64,000 nucleotides of DNA. Source: Maribacter litoralis. GTDB lineage: Bacteria > Bacteroidota > Bacteroidia > Flavobacteriales > Flavobacteriaceae. The stretch lies in contig NZ_QCZD01000003.1 of NCBI RefSeq assembly GCF_003075045.1, positions 682,001 to 746,000 of the forward strand. The letters run 5' to 3'. The translations under genes and the position numbers were made by a program. Positions 45,506 to 54,934 of this stretch are shown one piece after another. The notes under the pieces are model-generated. The model did no database searches and was not told where the DNA came from. It worked only from the letters and a program-made list of their open reading frames with translations. Numbering within the stretch: position 1 is the stretch's first letter; every line of letters starts with the position of its first letter.

Positions 45506-45540
45506 AAAAACGCCCATCAAAATGATGGGCGTTTTTGTTA
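45506..45540. terminator. Strong bidirectional terminator
   Basis: Perfect arms AAAAACGCCCATCA/TGATGGGCGTTTTT with a 3-base loop, T-run for the plus-strand gene and A-run for the convergent M14 gene. Confidence 0.9.
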
Positions 45541-45631
45541 TTTATATGCTATTTTCCAGATTTTTTCATTCTGAATGTTGGAAACATTTTCACTGCACTA
45601 GCCATGGCGAGGCTAGTTTAATAATTTAACA

Positions 45632-48247
45632 TTACTCCGCAGCACCTTCAAAAATAGTGTTGAAGATAAGTTTATAAGTACCTCTTGGCTGTGCTCTAAA
45701 TTGAGGTCTAAATGCGAACAATACAACTGAACCTTCACCATATTTCGCTTTGACCATGGCCGGTTTTTTAGCAATGTACTTTTTCTCTCCCATTGCCCAT
45801 CCACTCATTAAAAGGTCTTTCTCTGCATAAGTGGCTATTACCTCAATCTCTGGTACCGGGGCATCTTTGATATCTTCCGTACCGCCTTCGCCTTTTTTAC
45901 TTTGTTTGTCTATTACAAAAGCACGACTCTTATTAAATGATACGGCCACCGTATCTTGCATACCAAATGCCAACGGATGTGTGGTATCTATACCCGCTTT
46001 TATCAATGAACCCGGTATAAAGAATTCTTTGCTATTGGTGCCTTCTGTAGCATCTTTTAAAGGCAAACCAAATTGCTCGATTACATAGTTACTGGCAGCA
46101 TCAAAAGCCATTAACGTTCCGCCATTTTTTACATAGTTACTTAAGGCCAATGATCCCTCTAAACCAATACCTCCTGTAAACTTCTCTGGCATTTTTAAAG
46201 TTGAATTACCATGTAATATTGATTTTGCACGTTGCGACGGTATGATCAATACATCATACTGAGACAGGTCTTTTGTTTGTATGTCGGTATCATGAAGCGT
46301 ATCTGTTTCAAAGGCATATTCATCCATTATAAAACGTGTCCAACCTTCATCCATATTAGAAACCCAAGATTTGTACAAGCCTACTTTTGGAGCGTGAACC
46401 TTTGTCATTTCTACTTTTGGCTCTGCGGATAACCCAGTAACCTCTAAACCATATTCAGAAGCTAAATCTTCTATAGATGCACTACCGCCTGATACAATAT
46501 ATGAACCCGCCGGATAGGTGGTTTTACCAGTTTTAAACGATGCCTTGGTCTTGTACGCCGTACCGCCCGCTTTCAATATTTTATTGGTTGCAGCGACCGA
46601 TGCATTACTGTTGGCACTCAACAAATACCCAAAAGAAGCATTCCCTTTTACGTCTACTTCATAATACGGTGCAGCGTCTATCACTTTTTCTGTGGTTACC
46701 TTGAACGGTTCTGCAATTTTATCTACCGCAATACCCATTTGCATTGGCAATGTCCACCCGGCTAAATCATACGGAGTGTCTGGAGGACCTCCTGGATATT
46801 GGAAACGTGTTGGGTAGTTTTGCTTTTCCATTAGATCCATCAAATACGGTCTAAAGGCTTGAGCCGTATAAATGATATACGCTCCTTTTTCATACTTCTT
46901 GCCGTTGATCTCAAAGTTTTTGGTTGCCTTCTCAATTTCAATTCCGCCCTTAAGAAGCACATTTACTAAGTTTATGGACTCAAAAGCATCCCATTGTTCT
47001 TTACTTATTACGTATGCGAACGGACCTTCTTTTTTCGACTTTTCAATTGCCGAAGCTCCCATTTTGTAAATGTTATATAGGTAGTTGCTCTTACGATCGG
47101 CAGCCAAATCTAAAGTTGCCCAAGTAGCGGTCAACATATAATCTACGGCATCGCGAAAGTGAGATTCGCCACCCTTCCATGGATCTGGGTACATAATATC
47201 TGTACCATCGGTAGGTGTGCCACCAGCTACAGTTTTCGGTAATTTCTCTGGGTCATAATATCTTGGAGTTGGCGAGGTGTGTCCGGTTTCCGTTAAAATA
47301 CCGATCATATTGTGGTAATAAGGCACGGTACGTCCACCACCGTTCCAGAACATGGTATAGAAATTATCGGCAATGGCACCTGGCATATTTTCCAATGAAA
47401 ATCTTTTGGTCATTGCAGAACCTACTTCACTTACTCCGGCAGTAATTGCTGGGTGTATTCTAGGGTTCACAGGATCTGCATATGGCGGTAAGGATATTTT
47501 TGTCCAAGATGGAGAAGATTGGTGGTGGTTATACACAATCTGTGGATACCACTCGTTGTACAAAATTTTGGTTACATTATACGTCTCTGGCATGGTATTC
47601 ATGAACCAATCCCTATTATTATCGTGCCCCATGTAGTAGTGATACAAAATTGGCGGGCGAGATGTTTCATAAGGAGTGCCTAAATTTTTCTTGTACCAGT
47701 CTACAACAATATCCAATCCATCAGGATTCATAACCGGCATTAAAATGGTGATTACGTTTTCCCTGATTTTTTTTATTTCAGAAGTTTCAGAAGTAGCTAA
47801 AGTATAGGCAAACTCCGAAGTCATTTGACCGTGAGCCAACTCCGTAGAGTGCATACCACCATCAACCCAAACAATTGCTTTACCTTCTTCAGATAATTTT
47901 TTGGCTTCGTCATCAGATACCTGAACACGTGCAAGTTTCGTACTAATGTCTTTCCACTTGTCTAAATCTTTAAGATTCTCTTCACTAGAGATAAATAGGA
48001 TGTACATTTTTCTACCTAGTACACTTGTACCGATTTCAACCTTTTTAACACGGTTAGAAGCTGCGTCTAGTTGACCAAGGTAGTCTTCAATTTGGCTATA
48101 GTCTGCCAACTTATAGTCGGCACCCACTTTAAAGCCAAAAACATCTTCGGGAGAAGGAACGGATTGTGCCACCGAAACGGATATGCACAAAATGGTAAGT
48201 ACAAGGGACAGTAATGCCGCCTTGCACCAAGAATTTTTTGTAGTCAT
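45632..48247 (-). CDS. Secreted M14-family zinc metallopeptidase
   Basis: 871 residues with a signal peptide (ending SVSVAQ). The zinc site H-x-x-E is His133/Glu136 (DGGMHSTELAHG), a third His is in YNHHQSSPS, and the segment GILTETGHTSPTPRYYD holds the likely catalytic Glu region. After the peptidase (about residues 30-380) come about 500 residues including a GATase-like or DUF4350-like fold (DVLIIPSQRA, VVLFAFRPQFRAQ). Bacteroidota M14 proteins of this size cut exported proteins or peptides. Single gene, 90 bases before the terminator. Confidence 0.87.
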   Translation of the reverse strand: MTTKNSWCKAALLSLVLTILCISVSVAQSVPSPEDVFGFKVGADYKLADYSQIEDYLGQLDAASNRVKKVEIGTSVLGRKMYILFISSEENLKDLDKWKDISTKLARVQVSDDEAKKLSEEGKAIVWVDGGMHSTELAHGQMTSEFAYTLATSETSEIKKIRENVITILMPVMNPDGLDIVVDWYKKNLGTPYETSRPPILYHYYMGHDNNRDWFMNTMPETYNVTKILYNEWYPQIVYNHHQSSPSWTKISLPPYADPVNPRIHPAITAGVSEVGSAMTKRFSLENMPGAIADNFYTMFWNGGGRTVPYYHNMIGILTETGHTSPTPRYYDPEKLPKTVAGGTPTDGTDIMYPDPWKGGESHFRDAVDYMLTATWATLDLAADRKSNYLYNIYKMGASAIEKSKKEGPFAYVISKEQWDAFESINLVNVLLKGGIEIEKATKNFEINGKKYEKGAYIIYTAQAFRPYLMDLMEKQNYPTRFQYPGGPPDTPYDLAGWTLPMQMGIAVDKIAEPFKVTTEKVIDAAPYYEVDVKGNASFGYLLSANSNASVAATNKILKAGGTAYKTKASFKTGKTTYPAGSYIVSGGSASIEDLASEYGLEVTGLSAEPKVEMTKVHAPKVGLYKSWVSNMDEGWTRFIMDEYAFETDTLHDTDIQTKDLSQYDVLIIPSQRAKSILHGNSTLKMPEKFTGGIGLEGSLALSNYVKNGGTLMAFDAASNYVIEQFGLPLKDATEGTNSKEFFIPGSLIKAGIDTTHPLAFGMQDTVAVSFNKSRAFVIDKQSKKGEGGTEDIKDAPVPEIEVIATYAEKDLLMSGWAMGEKKYIAKKPAMVKAKYGEGSVVLFAFRPQFRAQPRGTYKLIFNTIFEGAAE

Positions 48248-48469
48248 TTTTTGAATTAGTTTGTTTGAACTAGGAAATTAAGAAATAGTAAAGAGCTAGG
48301 TAAATGTATCTAACAAAGATTATGTTAAAAGAAATGTTAATTTCTTAGTTGATAATCTAAAGGTGGTGTTATTGAGGAAATGGTTTATCAAAGATCAAAT
48401 CTACTACTATGTGTGAAGATGTATCTTGATCTAATTATGGTTGAACTCCGCAAAATGCACTTGGATGAC

Positions 48470-48592
48470 GTGACATATATAAAAATTAAAAAACTCCATT
48501 AAATCAAATGATCCAATGGAGTTTTGAATGTGGTCCCATCTACCTAAAGTTGACCACCTGTCCCGATAGCTATCGGGAGAGTCAGGCGCTCT
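48470..48592 (-). repeat. Degenerate partial copy of the tRNA-terminator segment
   Basis: Positions 48470-48538 match 48872-48940 with an exact 402-base offset, with about nine in ten bases identical: GIY-YIG start region, terminator hairpin and tRNA 3' acceptor. From 48539 to 48592 the match continues, eroded: T-arm bases changed, 4 bases lost, anticodon loop replaced by the palindrome TCCCGATAGCTATCGGGA (48561-48578), and the D-arm end GAGTCAGG/GCTCT kept. It is not a working tRNA. The gap from 48248 to 48470 shows nothing else. Confidence 0.8.
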
Positions 48593-48878
48593 TTGTTTCA
48601 TTAAATATCTTGTCTTGTAATTCGGCGTACTTAGTTAAATTTTGAAGATAAACACTACTCTTCATTGATTTAATTTTTCGTTCCAAACGTATAGCATGCG
48701 CATAATTATCGCAGTCAAACTTTAAGAACAAAACCCAATCATTTGTAATCGAAGTATAACTTTTTGTTCCATAAGTACCCAAATTATGATTTTCAATACG
48801 TTTTTGTAAATCTTCATGACATGCACCAATATAGAATTTATTAAGTGCTTAACTGTATAGAATGTATGTGTGTGACAT
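48582..48878 (-). pseudogene. GIY-YIG nuclease-family gene interrupted by one in-frame TAA
   Basis: From ATG 48876-48878 the frame reads MSHTYILYS, then TAA (48849-48851, codon 10), then ALNKFYIGACHEDLQKRIEN and on to a stop at 48582. The two parts join into a normal GIY-YIG small protein of about 98 residues (YILYS ... NKFYIG is the namesake motif). One base change, for instance AAA to TAA, explains the break. A shorter product could start at Met within the 66-aa tail but would lack the catalytic motif. The last codons (AAG AGC GCC TGA) are part of the degenerate tRNA copy. Alternatively a sequencing error. Confidence 0.8.
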
Positions 48879-48887
48879 ACCTAAAAA

Positions 48888-48927
48888 TAAAAAAACTCCA
48901 TTAAATCATTTGATTTAATGGAGTTTT
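48888..48927. terminator. Terminator behind the tRNA gene
   Basis: Perfect 14-bp arms ACTCCATTAAATCA/TGATTTAATGGAGT with a 2-base loop, extended by A/T-runs on both sides. Confidence 0.88.
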
Positions 48928-48932
48928 ATGTG

Positions 48933-49006
48933 TGGTCCCACCTGGACTCGAACCAGGGACCACCTGATTATGAGTCAGGTGCTCTAACCAGCTGAGCTAT
49001 AGGACC
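48933..49006 (-). tRNA. tRNA with CAU anticodon (tRNA-Met, elongator type)
   Basis: 74 nt cloverleaf. Acceptor GGTCCTA pairs with TGGGACC, discriminator A, no encoded CCA. Anticodon arm CCTGA/TCAGG encloses loop CTCATAA with anticodon CAT (complement at 48970-48972). The G1-C72 pair and the lack of three G-C pairs in the anticodon stem exclude the initiator. A lysidine-modified tRNA-Ile reading AUA cannot be excluded from sequence alone. It lies 133 bases behind the epimerase gene and before a strong terminator. Confidence 0.93.
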
Positions 49007-49139
49007 GGTTAAAATTTTATAATACGCATTCTAATTTGAAATCAGTAATACTGGTGCTCAAACCAGTTGTATTATAAAACCCGCAAATTGCGGATGCAAT
49101 ATTACTACTTATTTTTAACTGACACAAACAATTCTACCG

Positions 49140-49544
49140 CTACTTACCAATTTCTTGACATAACTCTACCAACACCCCATTCGCAGTCTTAGGGTGAACA
49201 AATGCTACGAGTTTGTTATCTGCTCCTTTTTTAGGTTTTTCATTTAATAACGTGAAACCTTCTTTTTTTAAACGTTCCATTTCCCCTACGATATCTTCTA
49301 CCTCAAAAGCTACATGGTGTATGCCTTCCCCTTTTTTTTCTAAGAATTTGGCGATAGGTCCCTCTGGTTCTGTGGCGGCTAACAATTCAATTTTGTTTGG
49401 TCCGTTTTTAAAGAAAGAGGTTAGTACACCTTCCGATGCCACTTCCTCTTGTTTATAGGGTGCTACGCCCAATAATCTCTCAAAAAGTGCATTGGAATCT
49501 TCAATGTTCTTTACCGCTATACCTAAATGTTCGATCTTTTTCAT
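49140..49544 (-). CDS. mce: Methylmalonyl-CoA epimerase
   Basis: 134 residues, the normal size. A vicinal-oxygen-chelate enzyme that interconverts (R)- and (S)-methylmalonyl-CoA in propionate metabolism. Typical features: KKIEHLGIAVKNIEDSN with metal His6, KFLEKKGEGIHHVAFEVEDI with the second His, and NGVLVELCQ with the metal Glu near the C-terminus. Cytosolic. Divergent from rbfA. The mutase is not in this window. Confidence 0.93.
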   Translation of the reverse strand: MKKIEHLGIAVKNIEDSNALFERLLGVAPYKQEEVASEGVLTSFFKNGPNKIELLAATEPEGPIAKFLEKKGEGIHHVAFEVEDIVGEMERLKKEGFTLLNEKPKKGADNKLVAFVHPKTANGVLVELCQEIGK

Positions 49545-49597
49545 GCCTTATTTGCTTCAGAGTACATCATATAAGGGTTAAGATACATTTTAATATG

Positions 49598-49605
49598 TAT
49601 TTTTG
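49598..49605 (+). promoter_or_regulatory. -7 box of the rbfA promoter
   Basis: TATTTTTG fits TAnnTTTG and ends 4 bases before the rbfA ATG, so the mRNA would start at or near the start codon. Confidence 0.4.
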
Positions 49606-49609
49606 CAGT

Positions 49610-50002
49610 ATGGAAACGCAAAGACAACGTAAGATCGCGGGAGTTATTCAAAAAGACATTGTAGATATTCTACAAAAGGCTGCCATTGATGGTGGTCTTC
49701 GTAATACACTTATTTCCGTTTCTAAGGTTTCGGTTACTACAGATTTATCTATCGCAAAAATATACTTGAGCATTTTCCCCAATGAGAAATCGGGCGAGTT
49801 GATGGAAGGTATAAAATCTAACCAACCGCTAATAAAACACGAGCTTTCTCAACGCACACGTAATCAATTACGCAGAGTACCGGAGTTGCTGTTCTATTTA
49901 GATGATTCTTTAGATTATATAGAGAATATAGAAAAGTCATTGAAGCGCGAAGAAAACCCAATAGAGAACAGAGATTTGTTACCTAAACGCAAAAAGAGCT
50001 GA
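49610..50002 (+). CDS. rbfA: 30S ribosome-binding factor A
   Basis: 130 residues from ATG 49610 (METQRQRKIAGVIQKDIVDI). The longer frame from 49436 runs through the divergent epimerase gene and is not used. Family segments: RQRKIAGVIQKDI, VSVTTDLSIAKIYLSIF and the RTRNQLRRVPELLFYLDDSLDY region that holds the RbfA signature (the KH-like fold). It helps the late maturation of 16S rRNA and cold adaptation. It is followed after 4 bases by a permease gene, an arrangement common in Bacteroidota. Confidence 0.95.
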   Translation: METQRQRKIAGVIQKDIVDILQKAAIDGGLRNTLISVSKVSVTTDLSIAKIYLSIFPNEKSGELMEGIKSNQPLIKHELSQRTRNQLRRVPELLFYLDDSLDYIENIEKSLKREENPIENRDLLPKRKKS

Positions 50003-50006
50003 TCGG

Positions 50007-51212
50007 TTGAATTTTCCACTCTATATCGCTAAAAGGTATGTGCGTTCTAAAAGTACCCAGAACGCGGTCAATATTATTAATTTCATTACCTTTTTAGTTA
50101 TAGTTATTGGCTCTGCGGCACTGTTTATTGTGTTATCGGCTTTCGCCGGATTAAAAACTTTTAGCCTTTCGTTTACCGAATCTTTTGACCCACAGTTAAA
50201 AGCAATGCCCGTAGCGGGAAAAACTTTTACATTATCCCTAGAACAGGAAGAACGTTTGCAATCGGTCGACGGACTCGCATTTTACTCCAAGGAAATCGAA
50301 GAAAAGGTATCTCTAGAACATCGAGGAAAAAATCATATTGCCTACATTAAAGGGGTAGATAGTAATTACACCAAAGTAACGGGTGTGGATAGTACGCTAT
50401 ATATCGGCAATTGGACCATCAATGAATCTCAAGTGGTATCCGGTTTGGGTATTGCCAATATTTTAGGGGTTACCATCAATCAGTTTCGTAGTCCCATGCA
50501 GATTTATGCCTTTAAACCTGGTAAAGGCTCTATTTCACAGCAAAGTATCTCATCGCTCTATAATCAATTACCCATGGTGATTGGTGGTGTGTATGCCGTT
50601 GAGGCAGATTTGGATAATAAATATGTCTTTGCCGATCTACGATTGACTCAGGCTTTATTGGAAAAAGATTCTCTTTCCATTTCGGGTATCAATTTTAAAA
50701 TGGACGAAGGCATTGAACCAAGTGCGGTTCGCTCGGAAATTCAATCTATTTTAGGTTCGGATGTTCAATTAAAAAATAGGCAGCAGTTAAACAGTACCCT
50801 CTATAAAATGCTGAATACCGAAAATGTGGCTACCTACCTCATCTTTACCTTGGTACTGATTATTGCTCTTTTTAATGTTGTTGGTGCTATTATTATGATG
50901 ATTTTGGACAAGCAACAGAACTCAAAAACACTTTATAGCCTTGGAACTACAATTAAAGAACTACGACGAATTTACTTTGTACAGGGAATTCTAGTTACCG
51001 GTTTTGGCGGACTAATAGGTGTATTGCTTGGCGTGCTTATCGTGTGGTCTCAACTTGCTTTTAGTTGGTTGAAAATTACTCCGTCGCTGGCTTATCCAGT
51101 TAAGTTTGAATTCATCAACATTGGCATTGTACTGGCAACCATTTTAGTATTGGGCGTAATTGCTTCTAAGATTGCAAGTAGCCGTATTAATAAAAAGTTG
51201 GTGGATCTTTAA
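50007..51212 (+). CDS. FtsX-like ABC permease, lipoprotein-releasing (LolC/E) type
   Basis: 401 residues starting at TTG 50007, 4 bases after rbfA; no closer ATG gives the first helix intact. MNFPLYIAKRYVRSKSTQNAVNIIN is the typical family start, then a helix at about 25-45, a periplasmic domain of about 220 residues, and three helices at about 280-300, 325-350 and 370-390, as in LolC/LolE. The ATPase is not adjacent. It overlaps the convergent dusB gene by 4 bases. Confidence 0.88.
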   Translation: MNFPLYIAKRYVRSKSTQNAVNIINFITFLVIVIGSAALFIVLSAFAGLKTFSLSFTESFDPQLKAMPVAGKTFTLSLEQEERLQSVDGLAFYSKEIEEKVSLEHRGKNHIAYIKGVDSNYTKVTGVDSTLYIGNWTINESQVVSGLGIANILGVTINQFRSPMQIYAFKPGKGSISQQSISSLYNQLPMVIGGVYAVEADLDNKYVFADLRLTQALLEKDSLSISGINFKMDEGIEPSAVRSEIQSILGSDVQLKNRQQLNSTLYKMLNTENVATYLIFTLVLIIALFNVVGAIIMMILDKQQNSKTLYSLGTTIKELRRIYFVQGILVTGFGGLIGVLLGVLIVWSQLAFSWLKITPSLAYPVKFEFINIGIVLATILVLGVIASKIASSRINKKLVDL

Positions 51213-52207
51213 GCGTTGGTAAACTGATGGTCTCCAAATTTCTCTAAAACCTCATCAAAGGCTGCAAATACAGAAGCCGAATCATCACTAGTGACCATTT
51301 TCATTCTATATTCCTTAAAATTAGGAATACCCTTAAAATAGTTGGTGTAATGTCTTCTAGTTTCAAAGACTCCCAAAGTTTCACCTTTCCAATCGATGGA
51401 CATTTGTAAGTGACGGCGGGCAGCTTCAACACGTTCTGCCATAGTAGGTGGCGCTAAGTGTGTTCCTGTTTCAAAATAGTGTTTTATTTCCCTAAAGATC
51501 CAAGGATAACCAATACTTGCACGACCTATCATGGCGCCATCCAAACCGTATTCATCACGCATTTTTACTGCTGCTTCCGGTGAATCTACATCACCATTAC
51601 CAAATACGGGAATGTGCATTCTAGGATTGTTCTTTACATCTCTTATAGGGTTCCAATCTGCGCTTCCCTTATACATTTGTGCCCGTGTTCTACCATGAAT
51701 GGCAATTGCCGCGCAACCTACGTCTTGTAATCGTTCTGCAACCTCAACAATTTTAATAGAGCTATCGTCCCAACCCAGTCTTGTTTTTACCGTAATAGGC
51801 AGGTTACTATGCTCTACCATAGCCTTGGTCAAAGAGACCATAAGGTCAATATCCTTTAGAATACCGGCTCCTGCTCCTCTTGACACTACTTTCTTTACCG
51901 GGCAACCAAAATTAATATCTATAATATCTGGTTTAGACTTTTCTACAATCTCTACAGATTGTAACATACTATCTAGATTAGCACCAAATATCTGAATACC
52001 TACAGGGCGTTCTTTCTCGTAAATATCCAACTTCATAACACTTTTTGCGGCATCACGAATCAATCCTTCCGAAGAAATAAATTCTGTATATACCACATCG
52101 GCTCCTTGCTCTTTACAAAGGGCTCTAAATGGTGGGTCGCTTACATCTTCCATTGGCGCTAAAAGCAACGGAAAATCAGGTAGTTGTATGTCTCCTATCT
52201 TGGGCAC
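51209..52207 (-). CDS. dusB: tRNA-dihydrouridine synthase (DusB)
   Basis: 332 residues, full length. A flavin enzyme that reduces uridines in tRNA D-loops with NADPH. PLLLAPMEDVSDPPFRALC at the N-terminus is the FMN-binding start, the catalytic Cys lies in DINFGCPVKKVVSRGAG, and VKTRLGWD, HGRTRAQMYKG and VFGNGDV are the further FMN/tRNA motifs. The product is cytosolic. Ends 4 bases inside the convergent permease gene. Confidence 0.95.
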   Translation of the reverse strand: MPKIGDIQLPDFPLLLAPMEDVSDPPFRALCKEQGADVVYTEFISSEGLIRDAAKSVMKLDIYEKERPVGIQIFGANLDSMLQSVEIVEKSKPDIIDINFGCPVKKVVSRGAGAGILKDIDLMVSLTKAMVEHSNLPITVKTRLGWDDSSIKIVEVAERLQDVGCAAIAIHGRTRAQMYKGSADWNPIRDVKNNPRMHIPVFGNGDVDSPEAAVKMRDEYGLDGAMIGRASIGYPWIFREIKHYFETGTHLAPPTMAERVEAARRHLQMSIDWKGETLGVFETRRHYTNYFKGIPNFKEYRMKMVTSDDSASVFAAFDEVLEKFGDHQFTNA

Positions 52208-52423
52208 TGCATTCTAATTTTGGGATGCAAAGTTATATAAAAATACGGGAAGGTCATTACCATGACTATTGGATAAATAATATAGTATTAAAGGCTATTA
52301 AGGTAGGTTGAAATACTTGTTTTAGTATCAAAAGAAAAAAGCCGGTAAGGTTTTTATGATTTTAGCAGGGGTCTACCTATTAATTAGTTTAGGCGTTTGT
52401 GGTCCTATGATATCTTAACAGAA

Positions 52424-54823
52424 CTATAGCCGTTTGTTTTCATCTGTATGCTTGCTTTTAGAATTATCGCGAATTTTAGTATTTCCGAATTTATATCTAA
52501 AGCCTAAAACAAATAATCGATTTTCGGGTCTTGTACTTGTGGAATTATTTTGGTCAAGGTAATTTCTTGTAGAATAGGTGTTACCGGTATTAAAAATATC
52601 TTCTACTCCTACTGAAACACTAGCATCTTTATTCCAAAAAGTCTTTCTAAAATTTATACCTAATTTACTATATGATCTAAAACTAGCATTACCTTTCACG
52701 TATGGAGAAATATAAGTGAACGCCATGTCTGCATACAACGATTCATCTTTTAACAATGTAAAATAGTTATTTGCTCTTATATATGTTGTCCAAATAGAAT
52801 TCTCTATGACAGCATCTGATTCTAAATCAACAAAACTATTCTGATTATAATAATGACTTGCTAAAAAATAAAAATACCAATATGAAGTAAGGTATTTAGA
52901 AACACTTACATCTGCACCAAAATTATAATTGGTTTCTAAATTTACATATTGTGCCTTAAGTGTATTGGTCGTATTATCTTGAATAAATTGTTGTACCTGT
53001 TCGTCAGATTTTATACTGGTAAATAGTGCAAACTTATAGTCTTTGTCAAATACATAATCAACTTCTACGTACGATCGATAAGCTGGTTTTAAATTAGGGT
53101 TTCCTTCGAAAATAGAATTTGCCGATAAATAATATTGGAACGGGTTGATACTGCTATATCTTGCCCGGGTTATACGCCGGTAATATTTTAGCATAAAAGC
53201 ATTTTTGTCTTTCGTATAAGACATTGACAGGTTTGGAAACAAATCAAAATAAGAATTACTGTTCGATAAGGATAATACATCTAAATCTCCCTTAGTATCT
53301 GTATATTCTCCTCGAAGACCGGCATTTAATTTCCATTTATCCCAATTGTTGCTGAAACTGATATACCCAGCATAAATTTGCTCATCATAATTAAAAATTC
53401 CAGACCCTGTTGGGTTAATACCATCTACGTTATCATCAAAACCAGTCTGTAATATACTTGCCTCTGAGTTTATGTTCGCAAATCTAAGACCTATCTCAAA
53501 TGTAGATTGTTCAGATAATGGAAGGGTTAAATCTGTTTGAGCACTAAAAAGGTTTATAATCTGGTCAGATTTTAAGTTCAGCGTATTTTCAGATGTATTT
53601 TCGGTAAAACCTTCTACAATGTCATTATTTAATTCTTGATTGTCTTTAGAATCATAGTAGGTAAAGTGGGCATTTGTAGAAATTTCTGCTCCATCGTCGT
53701 TCAACCTATGAACCCAATCTAAATAATTAGATGAATTGAAGGTATCGTCAATTAATACATTTAGACCTTTTAAACGTGCCGTTAGTACTTCATTATTGTT
53801 TTCTATATCAGTAGTAGAGGTATATTCAGTGATACGATCTGGCGAAAAGCTTGAAGTAGAAGATAGGCTTATGGTATTTTTATCATTCAATTGTATATCT
53901 AAAAATAAGTTTAGATTGTGACTTTTTTCTTTGGTTATAGATTTTTGTTCTGCTGTCCATAACTCATTCTCCTGTCCATTTTCAAAAAATGTAGTAACGT
54001 CAGTATACCGAGTCCAATTTCTATTATGGCTAAAACTATAATTTGTAGTAAAATCTATCATTTTACCTTTAAAAAAATGATCCGTTCCAACCGTATGTTT
54101 TGGTAATACCCCTTGTGTGTATTTGTTGAACACTGCACCATTATACCCGGCTACAAGGTTTTTTTTCATTTTAATATCTATAAGCAAACCACCCTCTGCG
54201 CTATATTTAGCAGGCGGACTCGTTATTACCTCTATAGATTGCACATTACTTGCCGAACTACCGCTAAGTAAATTAATTACATCTTCTTCTGGCAAGTTTA
54301 CCAACTTACCATTGATCATAATATTGACTTTAGAGCTGCCATTTACATACAAACGATTGTTCATGACCATAACACCTGGCGTGCGTTTTAGTACGTCCCA
54401 TATATCACTATCGGAAATTGAAGTATTTTCAATATTGAAGATATGGCGATCTGCCAGTTGCTCTAGTTTAGGTTTGTGCTGCGTTACCACCACCTCGTCT
54501 AACTCTTGAGAACTTGTAAGAACCAAAGGTGCTATTTCAATAGAATCGGTTATTGTAAACAAGTCGCTTTCAACCGTATTCGCAATATAACTAGCAACTA
54601 TACGATAACTGCCAGAAGAAACAGACTTAATTTCATATCGTCCCTGATCATTGGTGACGGTTCCTTTTATAAATTCACCGTCTTCACCCATCAAAATTAC
54701 ATTGGCAAGAACAACAGGTGCATTGTTCTCGTCTATAACCAAACCATTAATAGAAAAATCTTGAGCAATCGCTAGATAAAACGTAAGAAAAAATATAGAC
54801 GATAAATATATATTCCGGGTCAT
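52424..54823 (-). CDS. Outer-membrane beta-barrel receptor (OMP_b-brl_3, CarboxypepD_reg-like plug)
   Basis: 799 residues with a signal peptide (ending FYLAIAQ). A carboxypeptidase-regulatory-like Ig domain (about 25-100), a TonB-plug-like region (VLKRTPGVMVMNNRLYVNGS, IEVITSPPAKYSAEGG) and a barrel up to the C-terminal aromatic strand RLFVLGFRYKFG, then a short basic tail. Belongs to the outer-membrane beta-barrel protein family of Bacteroidota related to TonB receptors; substrate unknown. A paralogue lies directly upstream on the same strand (111-base gap). Confidence 0.87.
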   Translation of the reverse strand: MTRNIYLSSIFFLTFYLAIAQDFSINGLVIDENNAPVVLANVILMGEDGEFIKGTVTNDQGRYEIKSVSSGSYRIVASYIANTVESDLFTITDSIEIAPLVLTSSQELDEVVVTQHKPKLEQLADRHIFNIENTSISDSDIWDVLKRTPGVMVMNNRLYVNGSSKVNIMINGKLVNLPEEDVINLLSGSSASNVQSIEVITSPPAKYSAEGGLLIDIKMKKNLVAGYNGAVFNKYTQGVLPKHTVGTDHFFKGKMIDFTTNYSFSHNRNWTRYTDVTTFFENGQENELWTAEQKSITKEKSHNLNLFLDIQLNDKNTISLSSTSSFSPDRITEYTSTTDIENNNEVLTARLKGLNVLIDDTFNSSNYLDWVHRLNDDGAEISTNAHFTYYDSKDNQELNNDIVEGFTENTSENTLNLKSDQIINLFSAQTDLTLPLSEQSTFEIGLRFANINSEASILQTGFDDNVDGINPTGSGIFNYDEQIYAGYISFSNNWDKWKLNAGLRGEYTDTKGDLDVLSLSNSNSYFDLFPNLSMSYTKDKNAFMLKYYRRITRARYSSINPFQYYLSANSIFEGNPNLKPAYRSYVEVDYVFDKDYKFALFTSIKSDEQVQQFIQDNTTNTLKAQYVNLETNYNFGADVSVSKYLTSYWYFYFLASHYYNQNSFVDLESDAVIENSIWTTYIRANNYFTLLKDESLYADMAFTYISPYVKGNASFRSYSKLGINFRKTFWNKDASVSVGVEDIFNTGNTYSTRNYLDQNNSTSTRPENRLFVLGFRYKFGNTKIRDNSKSKHTDENKRL

Positions 54824-54934
54824 TTAATATGCAGAATTCTAATTAAATGTAGGAAAGTAATATTGAAATATCTTACAGAAAGTATAAAAAATATCTACTA
54901 CAACTATAAGAACCTGCTAAATAAGTAGTTATAA

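Noticed and set aside
49436-49609. Longer N-terminus for RbfA
   Set aside because: It would run antisense through the epimerase start and gives an unlikely Cys-rich extension; ATG 49610 matches the family start.
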